In this document: positions 8,230-17,404 of the stretch, one piece after another | Numbering within the stretch: the first letter of the stretch is position 1 | Layout of the letters: the number at the start of each line of letters is the position of its first letter | Source of the DNA: Caulobacteraceae bacterium | GTDB lineage: Bacteria; Pseudomonadota; Alphaproteobacteria; Caulobacterales; Caulobacteraceae | Assembly (NCBI GenBank): GCA_947441065.1 | Contig: CANESI010000021.1 | Span: 1 to 48,181, forward strand | Direction of reading: 5' to 3' | DNA: 48,181 nucleotides | The notes under the pieces: model-generated | What the model saw: the letters and a program-made list of their open reading frames with translations, nothing else | What the model was told of the DNA's origin: nothing | The model's database searches: none | Position numbers and translations under genes: made by a program

Positions 8230-8940
8230 ATGCCCCAGGACGACCAGGGTTTTGAGGATAGGGCTGTGGCCCATGACCTCTATGGCCACCGTGATCGTCT
8301 GCGGCAAAGGGCGCGCAAGGGCGGGCTAGAGGCCTTGCCGGACTATGAAGTGCTGGAACTGTTCCTCTTTCGCACCTTTCCACGCGGCGACGTCAAGCCC
8401 CGGGCCAAGGCCCTCCTGACCCGGTTTGGCGATATGGCGGGCGTTCTGGGGGCGTCTCTCGATGAGCTTCAGAGCGTTCCGGGCATTGGCGAGGCCGCCG
8501 CCCTGGACCTGAAGCTGATGCAGGAGGGGGCGCTACGTCAAATGAGGGCGGGCCTGCGCAAACGTACTGTGATCTCGTCTTGGACGGCGCTGCTGGGCTA
8601 TGTGCGGGTCATGCTGGCCAGCGAGGCGCGCGAACAGTTTCGGGTCCTGTTCCTCGACAAGAAAAACCAACTGATCGCCGATGAACAGCTTGGCCAAGGC
8701 ACAGTGGACCACGCACCGGTCTATCCGCGCGAGGTCATGCGCCGAGCTCTGGAACTGTCAGCTTCCTCGATCATTCTGGTGCACAATCACCCGTCGGGCG
8801 ATCCCAGTCCGTCCGGCGCGGATGTGGACATGACCAAGCAGATCATCGAGGCGGGCCGCACCCTTCGGATCAGCGTCCACGACCATCTGGTCGTCGGCCG
8901 CGACGGCGTGGCCAGTTTTAAGGCGCTGGGCTTGATGTAG
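8230..8940 (+). CDS. radC: RadC family JAB/JAMM-domain protein
   Basis: A 236-aa RadC protein. An N-terminal UPF0758/HhH region carries VPGIGEAAALDLKL (about 83-96). The C-terminal JAB1/MPN-like metalloprotease fold carries E168 and the JAMM motif H185-N-H187 followed by D198 in VHNHPSGDPSPSGAD. Despite the historical name, a role in recombination repair is doubtful and the cellular substrate is unknown. The ATG at 8230 gives the usual length. The gene stands alone behind the two repeat elements. Confidence 0.93.
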   Translation: MPQDDQGFEDRAVAHDLYGHRDRLRQRARKGGLEALPDYEVLELFLFRTFPRGDVKPRAKALLTRFGDMAGVLGASLDELQSVPGIGEAAALDLKLMQEGALRQMRAGLRKRTVISSWTALLGYVRVMLASEAREQFRVLFLDKKNQLIADEQLGQGTVDHAPVYPREVMRRALELSASSIILVHNHPSGDPSPSGADVDMTKQIIEAGRTLRISVHDHLVVGRDGVASFKALGLM

Positions 8941-9140
8941 ATTGCGGCGAACACACCCTCATCACTCGCCCGGCCCCAGTTCACTCTGCAACCCTATTGT
9001 GGATCGTCATGGACAATATCGGCTGAATCTTGGCCCTGCACAGGATCGATGAGTCTAACCCTTGCCCTTTGCCCGCCAGCTTGGCACGACTATCCTGAGC
9101 AAACTGTCTTGAGACGAAATCTGGCCTTAGGGGTTCAAAG

Positions 9141-9377
9141 ATGAAACTGTCCATTCTTGTTCTAATCGCAGGCCTCGCCTTGGCTCCTGCAGCTCACGCG
9201 CAAGATGCCCGCGCGGTGTGCAGACCCGATCTGGTGAAATTCTGTCAGACCCAGATGGAACAACGCGATCGTAAGGCTGTCCGGGCCTGCCTGATCAAGA
9301 ATATGGACAGGCTGTCCGAGGCTTGCCGCAGCCAGATTAAAGTCATGATGGCCAAGCGGGCGGCAAAACCCAACTGA
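9141..9377 (+). CDS. small secreted Cys-rich repeat protein
   Basis: A 78-aa protein with a clear signal peptide (MKLSILVLIAGLALAPAAHA, cleavage AHA|QD near residue 20). The mature 58 residues carry four cysteines: C27, C35, C50 and C62. The pattern C-x7-C-x14-C-x11-C, with DLVKFC and a final LSEAC, resembles the cysteine-rich repeat seen as tandem copies in GLG1-like and bacterial small periplasmic proteins. Only one repeat is present, and two disulfides are expected. The function is unknown. The 200-bp gap before it contains no gene that I can see. Confidence 0.75.
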   Translation: MKLSILVLIAGLALAPAAHAQDARAVCRPDLVKFCQTQMEQRDRKAVRACLIKNMDRLSEACRSQIKVMMAKRAAKPN

Positions 9378-9440
9378 TCTGACCAGCTCTGGTCTCAGCA
9401 GGCTTGCCCCTAGACGCCCCCTGCCCCAGTCTGGGGTTGA

Positions 9441-11279
9441 ATGATTGAACAGCGAAGATCGAGATTGCGGCCTATGGGGTTGAGAACCATCGGAAAAGAG
9501 CTCGCGCTCGCTTTGGCTGCCTTCAGCCTGAGTGCAGGCCTCGCTTGGGGCGCGGATTCAAGCCGTCCCCAGTGCCAGACCGTGCGCATGTCCGACATAG
9601 GCTGGACCGATGTGACAGCGACGACAGCGGTGACCAGCGTTCTGCTGGAAGACCTAGGCTATAAGACCACCATCACGGTTCTGTCCGTGCCGGTCACCTA
9701 TTCGGCCATGAAGAACCGCGACATTGACCTGTTCCTAGGCAACTGGATGCCCTCGATGGAACAGGATCGCGCGCCCTTCCTCAAGGACGGCTCGGTCGAG
9801 GTGGTGCGCGCCAACCTGACGGGGGCCAAATACACCCTCGCCGTCCCGGCCTATCTCTATGATGCAGGCCTCAGGGACTTTTCCGACATAGCCCGGTTTG
9901 GCGACGCGCTGGGCCATCGCATTGTCGGGCTGGAAGCGGGCAATGATGGCAATCGTCAGGTGCTCAGCCTGATCGCCAAGAACGCTAAGGGATTGGGCCG
10001 CTTCTCACTGGTGGAATCCTCCGAACAGGGCATGTTGGCCGAACTGGAACGGGCGGTGCGCGACAAGACGCCGATTGTGTTTCTGGGCTGGGAACCGCAC
10101 CCCATGAATACCCGCTTTCAGATGCGCTATCTGACCGGCGGCGACGATAGTTTCGGTCCCAATTTCGGCGGCGCGACCATCTATACCAACACCCGTGCGG
10201 GCTATAGCGCTGAGTGCCCGAACGTCGGACGGCTGCTCAAGAACCTGTCCTTCACGCTTGCCGATGAAAGCCTGCTGATGGGGGCGATCCTTGATGACCA
10301 TCAAGAGCCCAAGGCTGCTGCCAAGGCGTGGATCGCCAAGAACCCTCAGACCGTCGCGCGGTGGTTAGAGGGGGTTCAGACCTATGATGGTGGGGCACTG
10401 CAAAGCGCTGCGCCCCCCGCACCTAGCGCGGCTGGCACCGAGACCTGGATCACCGCCCATAAGATCCCCATTGGTCCGTTCATGACCGATCTGGTCGAGC
10501 GGGTGAAAACCGGTGGGCGCGGCTTTTTCGAGGGCGTGTCCTTCACAGTCCGCGGGGCAGTCGATGGACTGACGGGCCTGCTCAAGCAGGTCCCGCCGCT
10601 GGCTCTTGTGGTCGCCCTCTCTGGCCTCGCCTATGGGCTCCAGCGGTCATGGCGCCTCGCCCTGTTCGTGGCGGCTGCCCTCCTATTGATCATGAACCAA
10701 GGCTATTGGGAGGCGATGTTGGAGACCCTGTCTCTGGTCCTCTTCTCCACCCTGATCTCGACCCTGATCGGGGTCCCCTTAGGTGTGGCGGCAGCCCACA
10801 GGCCATGGCTCTATCGGGCGCTCCATCCGGTTCTAGATCTGATGCAGACCCTACCGACCTTCGTCTATCTGATCCCGACCCTGGTCCTGTTCGGGCTGGG
10901 TGTGGTGCCGGGATTGATCTCGACCATCATCTTTGCCCTGCCCGCCCCCGTGCGCCTAACCCATCTGGGCATATCCTCAACGCCAAGGCCCCTGATCGAG
11001 GCCGGGCAAGCCTTTGGCGCGACCAAGTGGCAGTTGCTGAGGACCATTGAACTGCCCTCGGCCATGCCCACCATCGTGACCGGTATCACCCAGTGCATCA
11101 TGCTCAGCCTGTCCATGGTCGTGATCGCGGCCCTGGTCGGGGCGGGTGGTCTTGGCGTTCCAGTGGTCCGGGCCTTGAACACGGTTCAGGTCGGTATGGG
11201 CTTTGAAGCGGGATTTGCCATCGTGCTCTTAGCCATCATTCTCGACCGCATGACCCGCGCCAAGTCGGTGGAGAAGTAG
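9441..11279 (+). CDS. choline/glycine-betaine ABC transporter, fused substrate-binding protein and permease
   Basis: A 612-aa fusion. Residues 1-38 are a signal sequence. About 40-315 form a type-II binding protein like ChoX/ProX. The ChoX choline cage as I remember it (W43, D45, W90, Y119, N156, W205) maps with a constant +12 offset to W55, D57, W102, Y131, N168 and W217 here. A Pro/Ala linker (about 323-333) leads to a ProW-type permease with several membrane helices and the EAA loop EAGQAFGATKWQLL, which contacts the ATPase. The ATPase gene follows after 1 base. Choline is the likely substrate because choline dehydrogenase is convergent next door. An ATG 11 codons downstream (9474) is an alternative start. 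Confidence 0.88.
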   Translation: MIEQRRSRLRPMGLRTIGKELALALAAFSLSAGLAWGADSSRPQCQTVRMSDIGWTDVTATTAVTSVLLEDLGYKTTITVLSVPVTYSAMKNRDIDLFLGNWMPSMEQDRAPFLKDGSVEVVRANLTGAKYTLAVPAYLYDAGLRDFSDIARFGDALGHRIVGLEAGNDGNRQVLSLIAKNAKGLGRFSLVESSEQGMLAELERAVRDKTPIVFLGWEPHPMNTRFQMRYLTGGDDSFGPNFGGATIYTNTRAGYSAECPNVGRLLKNLSFTLADESLLMGAILDDHQEPKAAAKAWIAKNPQTVARWLEGVQTYDGGALQSAAPPAPSAAGTETWITAHKIPIGPFMTDLVERVKTGGRGFFEGVSFTVRGAVDGLTGLLKQVPPLALVVALSGLAYGLQRSWRLALFVAAALLLIMNQGYWEAMLETLSLVLFSTLISTLIGVPLGVAAAHRPWLYRALHPVLDLMQTLPTFVYLIPTLVLFGLGVVPGLISTIIFALPAPVRLTHLGISSTPRPLIEAGQAFGATKWQLLRTIELPSAMPTIVTGITQCIMLSLSMVVIAALVGAGGLGVPVVRALNTVQVGMGFEAGFAIVLLAIILDRMTRAKSVEK

Positions 11280-11280
11280 C

Positions 11281-12456
11281 ATGACCACCGCCATCGACTT
11301 TCAATCGGTAGACATCCTGTTCGCTAAGGGCTCTGGCAAGAGGCGAGATCAGGCCTTGGCGCGCGCAGAGGCCATGCTGGACAGCGGCTCAGATCGCAGC
11401 GCCATTGCTGCGGAAACCGGTGTCGTTCTCGGCGTTGCGGGTGCAAAGCTGAGCGTCAAGGCTGGAGAAATTTCGGTCCTGATGGGCCTGTCCGGCTCAG
11501 GAAAATCCACGCTTCTGCGGGCTGCCAACGGGCTTAATCGGGTCAGCCGTGGACAGGTCAAGGTTCGCCACCTGGGCGGCATGGTCGATGTCGCCTCTTG
11601 CGATGAACAGAGCCTGCGGGCTGTGCGACGCAAGTCCGTGGCGATGGTCTTTCAACAGTTCGCCCTCCTGCCCTGGCGCACCGTGCGTGACAATGTCGGG
11701 CTGGGTCTGGAGTTCCAAGGGATGGACAAGGCCGCGCGCCGCCGTCTCGTCGATGAGAAGCTAGACCTCGTCGGGCTTAGTGAGTGGGCCGATCGCAAGA
11801 CCGATGACCTGTCCGGCGGCATGCAGCAACGGGTGGGTCTGGCCCGCGCCTTTGCCACCGATGCCGATATCCTCTTGATGGACGAGCCCTTCTCCGCCCT
11901 CGACCCCCTGATCCGTAGCCGCCTACAAGATGAGTTGCTGGGCCTGCAAGAGCGGGTCCAGAAGACTATCCTGTTTGTCAGCCACGATCTGGACGAGGCG
12001 CTCAAGCTCGGCAACCAGATCTCGATCATGGAGGCGGGCCGCATCATTCAGACCGGCCAAGCGCAAGACATCATCCTTCGCCCGACCAACGACTATGTGG
12101 CCCAGTTCGTGCGGCACATGAACCCGCTGTCGGTCCTAACCGGGGCCTCGGTCATGCGTCCCCTGTCCGACCTATCGGCCCCCAGCGACCAGACCCGCTA
12201 TCGCTTAGAGTTCACCAAACAGGGCGGGCCCTTCGCCGCTTGGGCAGGTGATCAACACTTAAAGCTCATCCATAACCCTGACGACCCCGACGCCTTAGGG
12301 TCCGGACAGATGGCGGTCAGCAGCCTTCACACCCCTCTGATGACCCTGATCAAGCTGGTCAATGCCACGGGTCACGCCGTGCTCCTGATCGACGACGGCA
12401 AGGTCTGCGGCATCTGCGGTCAGAGCGAGATCATCGCCGCCCTGTCGCGCGGCTAA
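11281..12456 (+). CDS. choV: choline/glycine-betaine ABC transporter ATP-binding protein
   Basis: A 391-aa ABC ATPase that powers the preceding permease. It has Walker A GLSGSGKST at 69-77, the Q-loop Q125-Q126, signature LSGGMQQR at 177-184, Walker B ILLMDEP at 197-203 and an H-loop in FVSHDLDEA. The roughly 60-residue lead-in (RRDQALARAEAMLDSG...ETGVVLGV) is typical of the ProV/ChoV/OpuAA branch. The C-terminal 120 residues occupy the place of the regulatory CBS tail of ProV, but only a degenerate CBS-like match can be seen (LLIDDGKVCGICGQSEIIAAL). The ATG at 11281 is 1 base after the permease stop, with GGAG inside the permease's last codons. It ends 3 bases from the convergent betA. Confidence 0.92.
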   Translation: MTTAIDFQSVDILFAKGSGKRRDQALARAEAMLDSGSDRSAIAAETGVVLGVAGAKLSVKAGEISVLMGLSGSGKSTLLRAANGLNRVSRGQVKVRHLGGMVDVASCDEQSLRAVRRKSVAMVFQQFALLPWRTVRDNVGLGLEFQGMDKAARRRLVDEKLDLVGLSEWADRKTDDLSGGMQQRVGLARAFATDADILLMDEPFSALDPLIRSRLQDELLGLQERVQKTILFVSHDLDEALKLGNQISIMEAGRIIQTGQAQDIILRPTNDYVAQFVRHMNPLSVLTGASVMRPLSDLSAPSDQTRYRLEFTKQGGPFAAWAGDQHLKLIHNPDDPDALGSGQMAVSSLHTPLMTLIKLVNATGHAVLLIDDGKVCGICGQSEIIAALSRG

Positions 12457-12459
12457 GGC

Positions 12460-14118
12460 CTAACGCTGCGCTGTCTGCCAGTTGCTCGCCTCGTAATAGT
12501 CGGCGTTAGAGGGCGGTAGGAGGGGCTTGCCGAGGATATGGTCAGCGGCCTTTTCCGCCAGCATGATCGTCGGTCCATTGAGGTTGCCAGTCGTGATCGA
12601 GGGCATGATCGAGGCGTCCACGACCCGCAGTCCGCTGACGCCAATGACCCGCGCCTCGGCATCCACCACTGCCATCGGATCATCCTCGCGGCCCATCTTA
12701 CAACTGCAGGAGGGGTGATAGGCGGTCTCGACCTTGTCGCGGATGAAGGCGTCGATGGCCTCGTCGCTCAAAGTATCCTCGCCCGGTTGCAGCTCTTCAC
12801 CGCGATAGGGATCGAACGGGGCTTGGGCGAAAATTTCGCGGGTCAGGCGCACGCAGGCGCGCATTTCCGTCCAGTCGTCCGGGTGGCTCATATAGTTGAA
12901 GCGAATTTCAGGCTTGGCGGAGGGATCGGCCGATTTGAGCCGCACCCATCCCCGGCTCTTGGAGCGCATCGGCCCGACATGGGCTTGGAACCCATGCTGC
13001 TTGGCCATCGACTGACCATCATAGGTCACGGCCAAGGGCAGGAAATGGTACTGGATATCAGGATAGCGAATACCGGCCCGGCTGCGGATAAAGCCGCAGC
13101 TTTCGAAGTGATTGGTCGCGCCCAGCCCATCCTTGAACAGGATCCATCGTGCGCCGATCAGGGCCTTGGCGATGGGGTTCATGGACGAATAGAGCGTCAC
13201 CGGCTTCTTGCTGGCGATCTGGAAATAGAATTCCAGATGGTCCTGTAGATTCTCCCCGACGCCGGGCCGGTCGCAGACGACGGGCAGACCAAAGCGGGTC
13301 AATTCTTCAGCAGGACCAACGCCCGACAGTTTCAAGATCTGCGGCGAGTTGATCGCTCCGCCAGCCAAGATCACCTCGGCGCGCGCCTTGGCCAAGACCT
13401 CTTGGCCGCCGCGAACATAGCGAACGCCAACCGCCCGCTTGCCCTCAAATTCGACGCGCAGCACCTGAGCATGGGTCAGGACGGTCAGGTTCGCACGCTT
13501 CATCGCCGGTTTGAGATAGGCATTGGCCGCGCTCCAGCGCCGTCCCTCCCCCACCGTCATATCCATGCGGCCAAACCCCTCCTGTTGGCGACCATTGACG
13601 TCGCGGGTTAGGGGATAGCCCGCCGCCTCTGCCGCCTGCATCCATGCGGCATGGAGCGGGTTCTTTAAGGTGCCATATTGGGTCTTGAGGGGGCCGCCCT
13701 CGCCGCGATAGGCATCGCCGCCCTCGGCCCGGTCTTCAGCGCGCCTAAAATAGGGCAGAACATCGGGGTAGGACCAACCCTGAGCCCCCTCCTCTTGCCA
13801 GCGCTCAAAGTCTAGGGGGTTGCCGCGAATATAGACCAGCCCATTGATCGAAGACGACCCGCCCAAGACCTTGCCGCGCGGGGTATGGATACGCCGCCCG
13901 CCCAAGGCCGGTTCCGGCTCGGCCTCATAGTCCCAGATATAGCGGGGATTGTTCATTGGGATCGTTAGGGCCGTCGGCATCTGGATGAAGATCGAGCGAT
14001 CGCTACCGCCGCTCTCGAGCAGCAGAACCTTGTGCTTGCCATCCTCAGTCAGGCGATTGGCCAGAACGCAGCCCGCCGATCCTGCCCCGACGATGATATA
14101 GTCAAACTCGGCATCCAT
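12460..14118 (-). CDS. betA: choline dehydrogenase (GMC oxidoreductase)
   Basis: FAD enzyme that oxidises choline to betaine aldehyde at the inner membrane. The FAD-binding motif [14 protein letters not shown] is at the N terminus. GMC signature 1 ([20 protein letters not shown]) and signature 2 ([16 protein letters not shown]) follow, and the catalytic His is in [11 protein letters not shown] near the C terminus. I choose the ATG at 14118 (552 aa) over an in-frame TTG at 14133, because GAGGGA stands at the right distance before it. That ribosome binding site overlaps the betB stop codon, so the two genes are translationally linked. GMC enzymes are hard to tell apart; the betB and choline-transporter neighbours support choline. 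Confidence 0.9.
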   Translation of the reverse strand: MDAEFDYIIVGAGSAGCVLANRLTEDGKHKVLLLESGGSDRSIFIQMPTALTIPMNNPRYIWDYEAEPEPALGGRRIHTPRGKVLGGSSSINGLVYIRGNPLDFERWQEEGAQGWSYPDVLPYFRRAEDRAEGGDAYRGEGGPLKTQYGTLKNPLHAAWMQAAEAAGYPLTRDVNGRQQEGFGRMDMTVGEGRRWSAANAYLKPAMKRANLTVLTHAQVLRVEFEGKRAVGVRYVRGGQEVLAKARAEVILAGGAINSPQILKLSGVGPAEELTRFGLPVVCDRPGVGENLQDHLEFYFQIASKKPVTLYSSMNPIAKALIGARWILFKDGLGATNHFESCGFIRSRAGIRYPDIQYHFLPLAVTYDGQSMAKQHGFQAHVGPMRSKSRGWVRLKSADPSAKPEIRFNYMSHPDDWTEMRACVRLTREIFAQAPFDPYRGEELQPGEDTLSDEAIDAFIRDKVETAYHPSCSCKMGREDDPMAVVDAEARVIGVSGLRVVDASIMPSITTGNLNGPTIMLAEKAADHILGKPLLPPSNADYYEASNWQTAQR

Positions 14119-14129
14119 CGGACGGTCCC

Positions 14130-15587
14130 TCAATAGGGCGCGTCAATATCGCCAAGCGCGACATAGACACTCTTGAGCTGGGTATAGTGGTCAATCGCCG
14201 CGTGGCCATTCTCGCGGCCAATGCCTGACTGTTTGTAACCACCAAAGGGCAGCTCAATCGGGGTCACATTGTACTGATTGATCCAGCAGGTTCCGGCCTG
14301 AAGCTGGGCAATGACCCGGTGGGCACGGGTCAGGTCGTTGGTAAAGACCGCTGCAGACAGACCAAAATCTGTGTCATTGGCCCTCTCGACCACCTCGTCC
14401 TCATCCTCAAACTCCAGCACGCACATGACCGGGCCAAAGATCTCTTCGCGGACAATGACCATCTGATCTGAGCACTGATCAAAGATGGCGGGCGAGACGA
14501 AATTGCCCTTGGCCAAGGCCCCCTCCGTCACCGCTTCACCGCCGAACAGCAGACGCGCCCCCTCAGCCTTACCGCGCGCGATATAGGTCAGGACCTTTTG
14601 CATATGGTCGCGAGAAATGAGCGCCCCGACATGGGTTGCGGGGTCTTGCGGATCGCCAATAACCATCTTGGCGGTTCGCGCCAAAAGCTTTTCCAAGAAA
14701 GCGGCCTTGATGGCGCGATGGACGAAGACACGGGTTCCGTTGGAGCAGACCTCGCCCGCCGAATAGAAGTTGGCCATCAGGGCGCCCGACACGGCATTGT
14801 CGAGGTTGGCATCGGCGAACACAATCAGGGGGGACTTTCCGCCCAGCTCCATGGTCACGGACTTCAGGGTCTTGGCCGCGTCGCCCATCACCTTCTTACC
14901 CGTCTCGACCGAACCGGTCAGGGAGATTTTTTGGATCTTCGGATGACGCGACAGCAGCCGTCCGGTCTCGACCCCGCCCTGAACCACATTAAACACCCCA
15001 TCAGGCAAGCCCGCCTCGGTGAAGATTTCGGCCAAGCGCAGGGCGGTTAAGGGTGTCAGGTCCGAGGGCTTAAAGATCATGGCATTGCCGCAGGCCAAGG
15101 CCGGGGCGGCCTTCCAACAGGCGATCTGGATCGGATAGTTCCACGCCCCGATGGCGGCCACCACGCCCAGCGGCTCGCGCCGCACATAGCCAAAGGCTTG
15201 AGGGCCAAGATCGACATGCTGTCCCGTCAGGGTCGCCGCGATCCCAGCATAATATTCAAGACAGTCCGCGCCCGACAGCACATCAACCGCCGAGGTCTCT
15301 TGGATCGGCTTGCCCGTATCTTGGGTCTCAAGCAGCGCCAGATGGTCATTGGCCGCTCTAAGAAGGTCTGCGGTCTTGCGCAGGACCCGTCCGCGCTCGG
15401 CACCGGTCATGGCCGCCCAGATCCGCTGCCCGCGCTCAGCGGCCTCAACCGCCGCCTCCACCGTCTCCGGTCCAGCGATCTCAACGCGGCCAAGGACCTC
15501 GCCCGTCGCTGGATTGATCGTGTCGAAGCCTTGGCCAGACCCGGCGACATAGCCGCCGCCAATATAGCTCTGGTGCCACGGAGTCAT
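14130..15587 (-). CDS. betB: betaine aldehyde dehydrogenase
   Basis: NAD(P)-dependent aldehyde dehydrogenase of 485 aa that converts betaine aldehyde to the osmoprotectant glycine betaine. Catalytic residues are visible: N150 (GAWNYP), E247 (MELGGKSP) and C281 ([14 protein letters not shown]). The C-terminal [17 protein letters not shown] is typical of BetB. The ATG at 15587 follows AGAAGG. It is directly upstream of betA and downstream, after 117 bases, of a TetR gene on the same strand. The arrangement TetR-betB-betA imitates the betIBA operon, although the TetR protein is not a clear BetI. Confidence 0.93.
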   Translation of the reverse strand: MTPWHQSYIGGGYVAGSGQGFDTINPATGEVLGRVEIAGPETVEAAVEAAERGQRIWAAMTGAERGRVLRKTADLLRAANDHLALLETQDTGKPIQETSAVDVLSGADCLEYYAGIAATLTGQHVDLGPQAFGYVRREPLGVVAAIGAWNYPIQIACWKAAPALACGNAMIFKPSDLTPLTALRLAEIFTEAGLPDGVFNVVQGGVETGRLLSRHPKIQKISLTGSVETGKKVMGDAAKTLKSVTMELGGKSPLIVFADANLDNAVSGALMANFYSAGEVCSNGTRVFVHRAIKAAFLEKLLARTAKMVIGDPQDPATHVGALISRDHMQKVLTYIARGKAEGARLLFGGEAVTEGALAKGNFVSPAIFDQCSDQMVIVREEIFGPVMCVLEFEDEDEVVERANDTDFGLSAAVFTNDLTRAHRVIAQLQAGTCWINQYNVTPIELPFGGYKQSGIGRENGHAAIDHYTQLKSVYVALGDIDAPY

Positions 15588-15697
15588 GGATTGAACCTTC
15601 TAAGTTGCAGAGACTTGGCTAGGCAGAGGATGATCGACAAGGTCGGTGAGGCTTGCGCGCACCGCCTTGCTGTCGGATTCCTTATAGATCGCGCTGC

Positions 15698-15714
15698 GGG
15701 CGGTCTATCCGCCC
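15698..15714 (-). other. small hairpin across the TetR stop codon
   Basis: On the minus strand GGGCGG-ATAGA-CCGCCC forms a 6-bp GC stem whose loop holds the TAG stop of the TetR gene. No T tract follows, so it is not an intrinsic terminator. It could reduce read-through into betB or stabilise the mRNA end. Confidence 0.4.
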
Positions 15715-16337
15715 TTTAGGCCGAGTGTCGCGTCAGCAACGCGTCGCTGCAAGATGGCCAGCGCCAAATCCCGCGCTCGGCTCTCGGGGCGTCCGAGCAG
15801 GCTGCCAAGGGTACCCCCGAAAAGACCTACGCCGAGTGCCATGCTGAGGCAAAGCAGGATGAAGTCTTCGACAACCGCAACCGGCATGCCCGTCTGCTCG
15901 ACCATGCGCGTCGACAGCACGCTGCGGACCGCTTCGCGTACCGTGGTCAAGCGCCGAGACTCTCCGGTCAGTTCCAGCCACGCAGCAAGGCGCGCCACCG
16001 GCTTGGCCTCAAAGGCGTCAAACAGCGCCTCCGTGCTTTGGGTCGCAAAGGCGGCGGGGTCCGTCACCTGGTCGGTAACGGCGAGAATCCGACTCACCAG
16101 ATCGGCGATCATGCGGGTCATCAGGGCGGCTTGAACCCCGTCGATTGAGCCAAAATGGTGCAGCACCGTGGCATTGACCACGCCCGCCCGGCGAGCCACC
16201 TCTACCAGTTTCAGGTTCTGAGGCCCTGATTCCACAAGGATTTTCTCTGCCGCCGCTAAGATATTATCTTGCGCACCCTCAGAGGTTCGACGCAATCGTG
16301 TCCGAGGCGACTGGGATGGTGTTGACATTTTTGTCAT
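15705..16337 (-). CDS. TetR/AcrR family regulator
   Basis: A 210-aa repressor-type protein. The N-terminal helix-turn-helix is at about 25-70 (ILAAAEKILVESGPQ...VARRAGVVNATVLHHFGS). The ligand-binding C-terminal half shows no clear likeness to BetI. It lies upstream of betB on the same strand and divergent, by 59 bases, from a PF10118 gene. TetR regulators often accompany PF10118 genes, so it may control that gene, the bet genes, or both. The start at 16337 or the ATG three codons in (16328) are both possible; an inverted repeat TGACA-TTTT-TGTCA covers this start. Confidence 0.85.
   Translation of the reverse strand: MTKMSTPSQSPRTRLRRTSEGAQDNILAAAEKILVESGPQNLKLVEVARRAGVVNATVLHHFGSIDGVQAALMTRMIADLVSRILAVTDQVTDPAAFATQSTEALFDAFEAKPVARLAAWLELTGESRRLTTVREAVRSVLSTRMVEQTGMPVAVVEDFILLCLSMALGVGLFGGTLGSLLGRPESRARDLALAILQRRVADATLGLKGG
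16323..16336. promoter_or_regulatory. possible TetR autoregulatory operator
   Basis: Perfect 5-bp inverted repeat TGACA (16323-16327) and TGTCA (16332-16336) with a TTTT spacer. It sits exactly over the start codon of the TetR gene, beside the 59-bp divergent promoter region. TetR proteins bind short palindromes at such places. It is shorter than most TetR operators, so this is tentative. Confidence 0.3.
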
Positions 16338-16396
16338 TATGCGCGAGGGTCTGCCATAAGAAGTCGATAGTAAACTCCACGCCGGGTGTCAAAACA

Positions 16397-17245
16397 ATGC
16401 AAACTCCTATCGGACTTGCGGTTTCGCCGCGAGATATTCACTTTGCAACCGACCAAGCTCACGGTCGGGCTTGGATGGCAGGTGACCCCGTTGCTACGGC
16501 GGTGTTCAACGCGCTGTCGCTGACCTTCCCCGACGGCGAGCGGCTGTTCATGGACGCGGTACGCAACTACCGCTCCAACCTGTCCGGAAAGTTGCTGGAA
16601 GACGCCAAGGGCTTCATCGCCCAAGAGGCGATCCACACACGCGAACATGTCGGTCTCAATGCTGGCCTAGACCGCAGCCACTATCCGATTGATGAGATCG
16701 AAGCTGATATCAAAGGCCGGTTGACCTTCCTGCGCACGCGTGGCCGCGTGGCCATGCTCGGCGTGACCATCGCCATGGAACATTTCACGGCCATGATGGC
16801 CGATCTGTTCCTCGAAGAGCCTCAATTTTGGGACGGCGTGCCCGAAGATCTCGCGCGCCTGTGGCAATGGCACGCCATGGAAGAGACCGAACATAAGGCC
16901 GTCGCCTTTGACGTGTTCCAAGAAATTTCCAAAAACTGGAAGCCCAGCCAGCGCTATGGCCTGCGCGTCCGGATCATGCTGATCATGACCGTGATGTTCG
17001 TGTCCAACATTACGAAATTCTCCAGCATGTTGCTGATCGCAGACGGCATGAAGCCGTGGAAGGCCAGACTGAGTGTCCTTGGTTACCTGTTCGGCAAGCC
17101 GGGCCTCTTTCGCAAGAGCTGGAAAGCCTATTGGGATTGGTTTCGTCCAGGCTTCCATCCTTGGCACCAGGACAATAGCGCCACGCTCAAGGCTTGGCAG
17201 GACAGGTTCGAGGTCGCTGTTTCCCAGCAGGTTGCCGCAGAATAG
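16397..17245 (+). CDS. PF10118-type predicted metal-dependent hydrolase (diiron, ferritin-like)
   Basis: A 282-aa helical protein. Repeated Glu/His motifs fit a ferritin-like diiron site: DGERLFMDAVR, QEAIHTREH, AMEHFTAMMAD and WHAMEETEHKAVAFDV. The family is annotated as predicted metal-dependent hydrolase; the reaction is not established to my knowledge. A hydrophobic stretch (IMLIMTVMFVSNITKFSSMLLIA) suggests membrane contact. The frame is open from 16298, but the ATG at 16397 is preferred because it leaves room for a divergent promoter with the TetR gene and matches the family N terminus (PRDIHF). A strong terminator follows the gene. Confidence 0.82.
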   Translation: MQTPIGLAVSPRDIHFATDQAHGRAWMAGDPVATAVFNALSLTFPDGERLFMDAVRNYRSNLSGKLLEDAKGFIAQEAIHTREHVGLNAGLDRSHYPIDEIEADIKGRLTFLRTRGRVAMLGVTIAMEHFTAMMADLFLEEPQFWDGVPEDLARLWQWHAMEETEHKAVAFDVFQEISKNWKPSQRYGLRVRIMLIMTVMFVSNITKFSSMLLIADGMKPWKARLSVLGYLFGKPGLFRKSWKAYWDWFRPGFHPWHQDNSATLKAWQDRFEVAVSQQVAAE

Positions 17246-17265
17246 GGCCATCAGCCTTAAGATCC

Positions 17266-17297
17266 AAAGGCCCGCAGTCGCTGCGGGCCTTTTTCTT
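17266..17297 (+). terminator. intrinsic terminator after the PF10118 gene
   Basis: Perfect 12-bp stem: AAAGGCCCGCAG at 17266-17277, loop TCG, and CTGCGGGCCTTT at 17281-17292, running into a T-rich tract (TTTTTCTTT). It lies 20 bases after the stop codon at 17245. Confidence 0.93.
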
Positions 17298-17404
17298 TGG
17301 GCGACGATCTGGTCACCGATCCGTGGCCCTCTAAATAGCTACTGAGGCAGAGATCGCTCAGAGGTCTGAGGTCAATTTAACTGCCGCAAGGCCGCGACGC
17401 GCCC

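Noticed and set aside
15705-16337. naming the TetR gene betI
   Set aside because: Only the position supports it; the ligand-binding half does not resemble BetI, and a divergent PF10118 partner offers another explanation.
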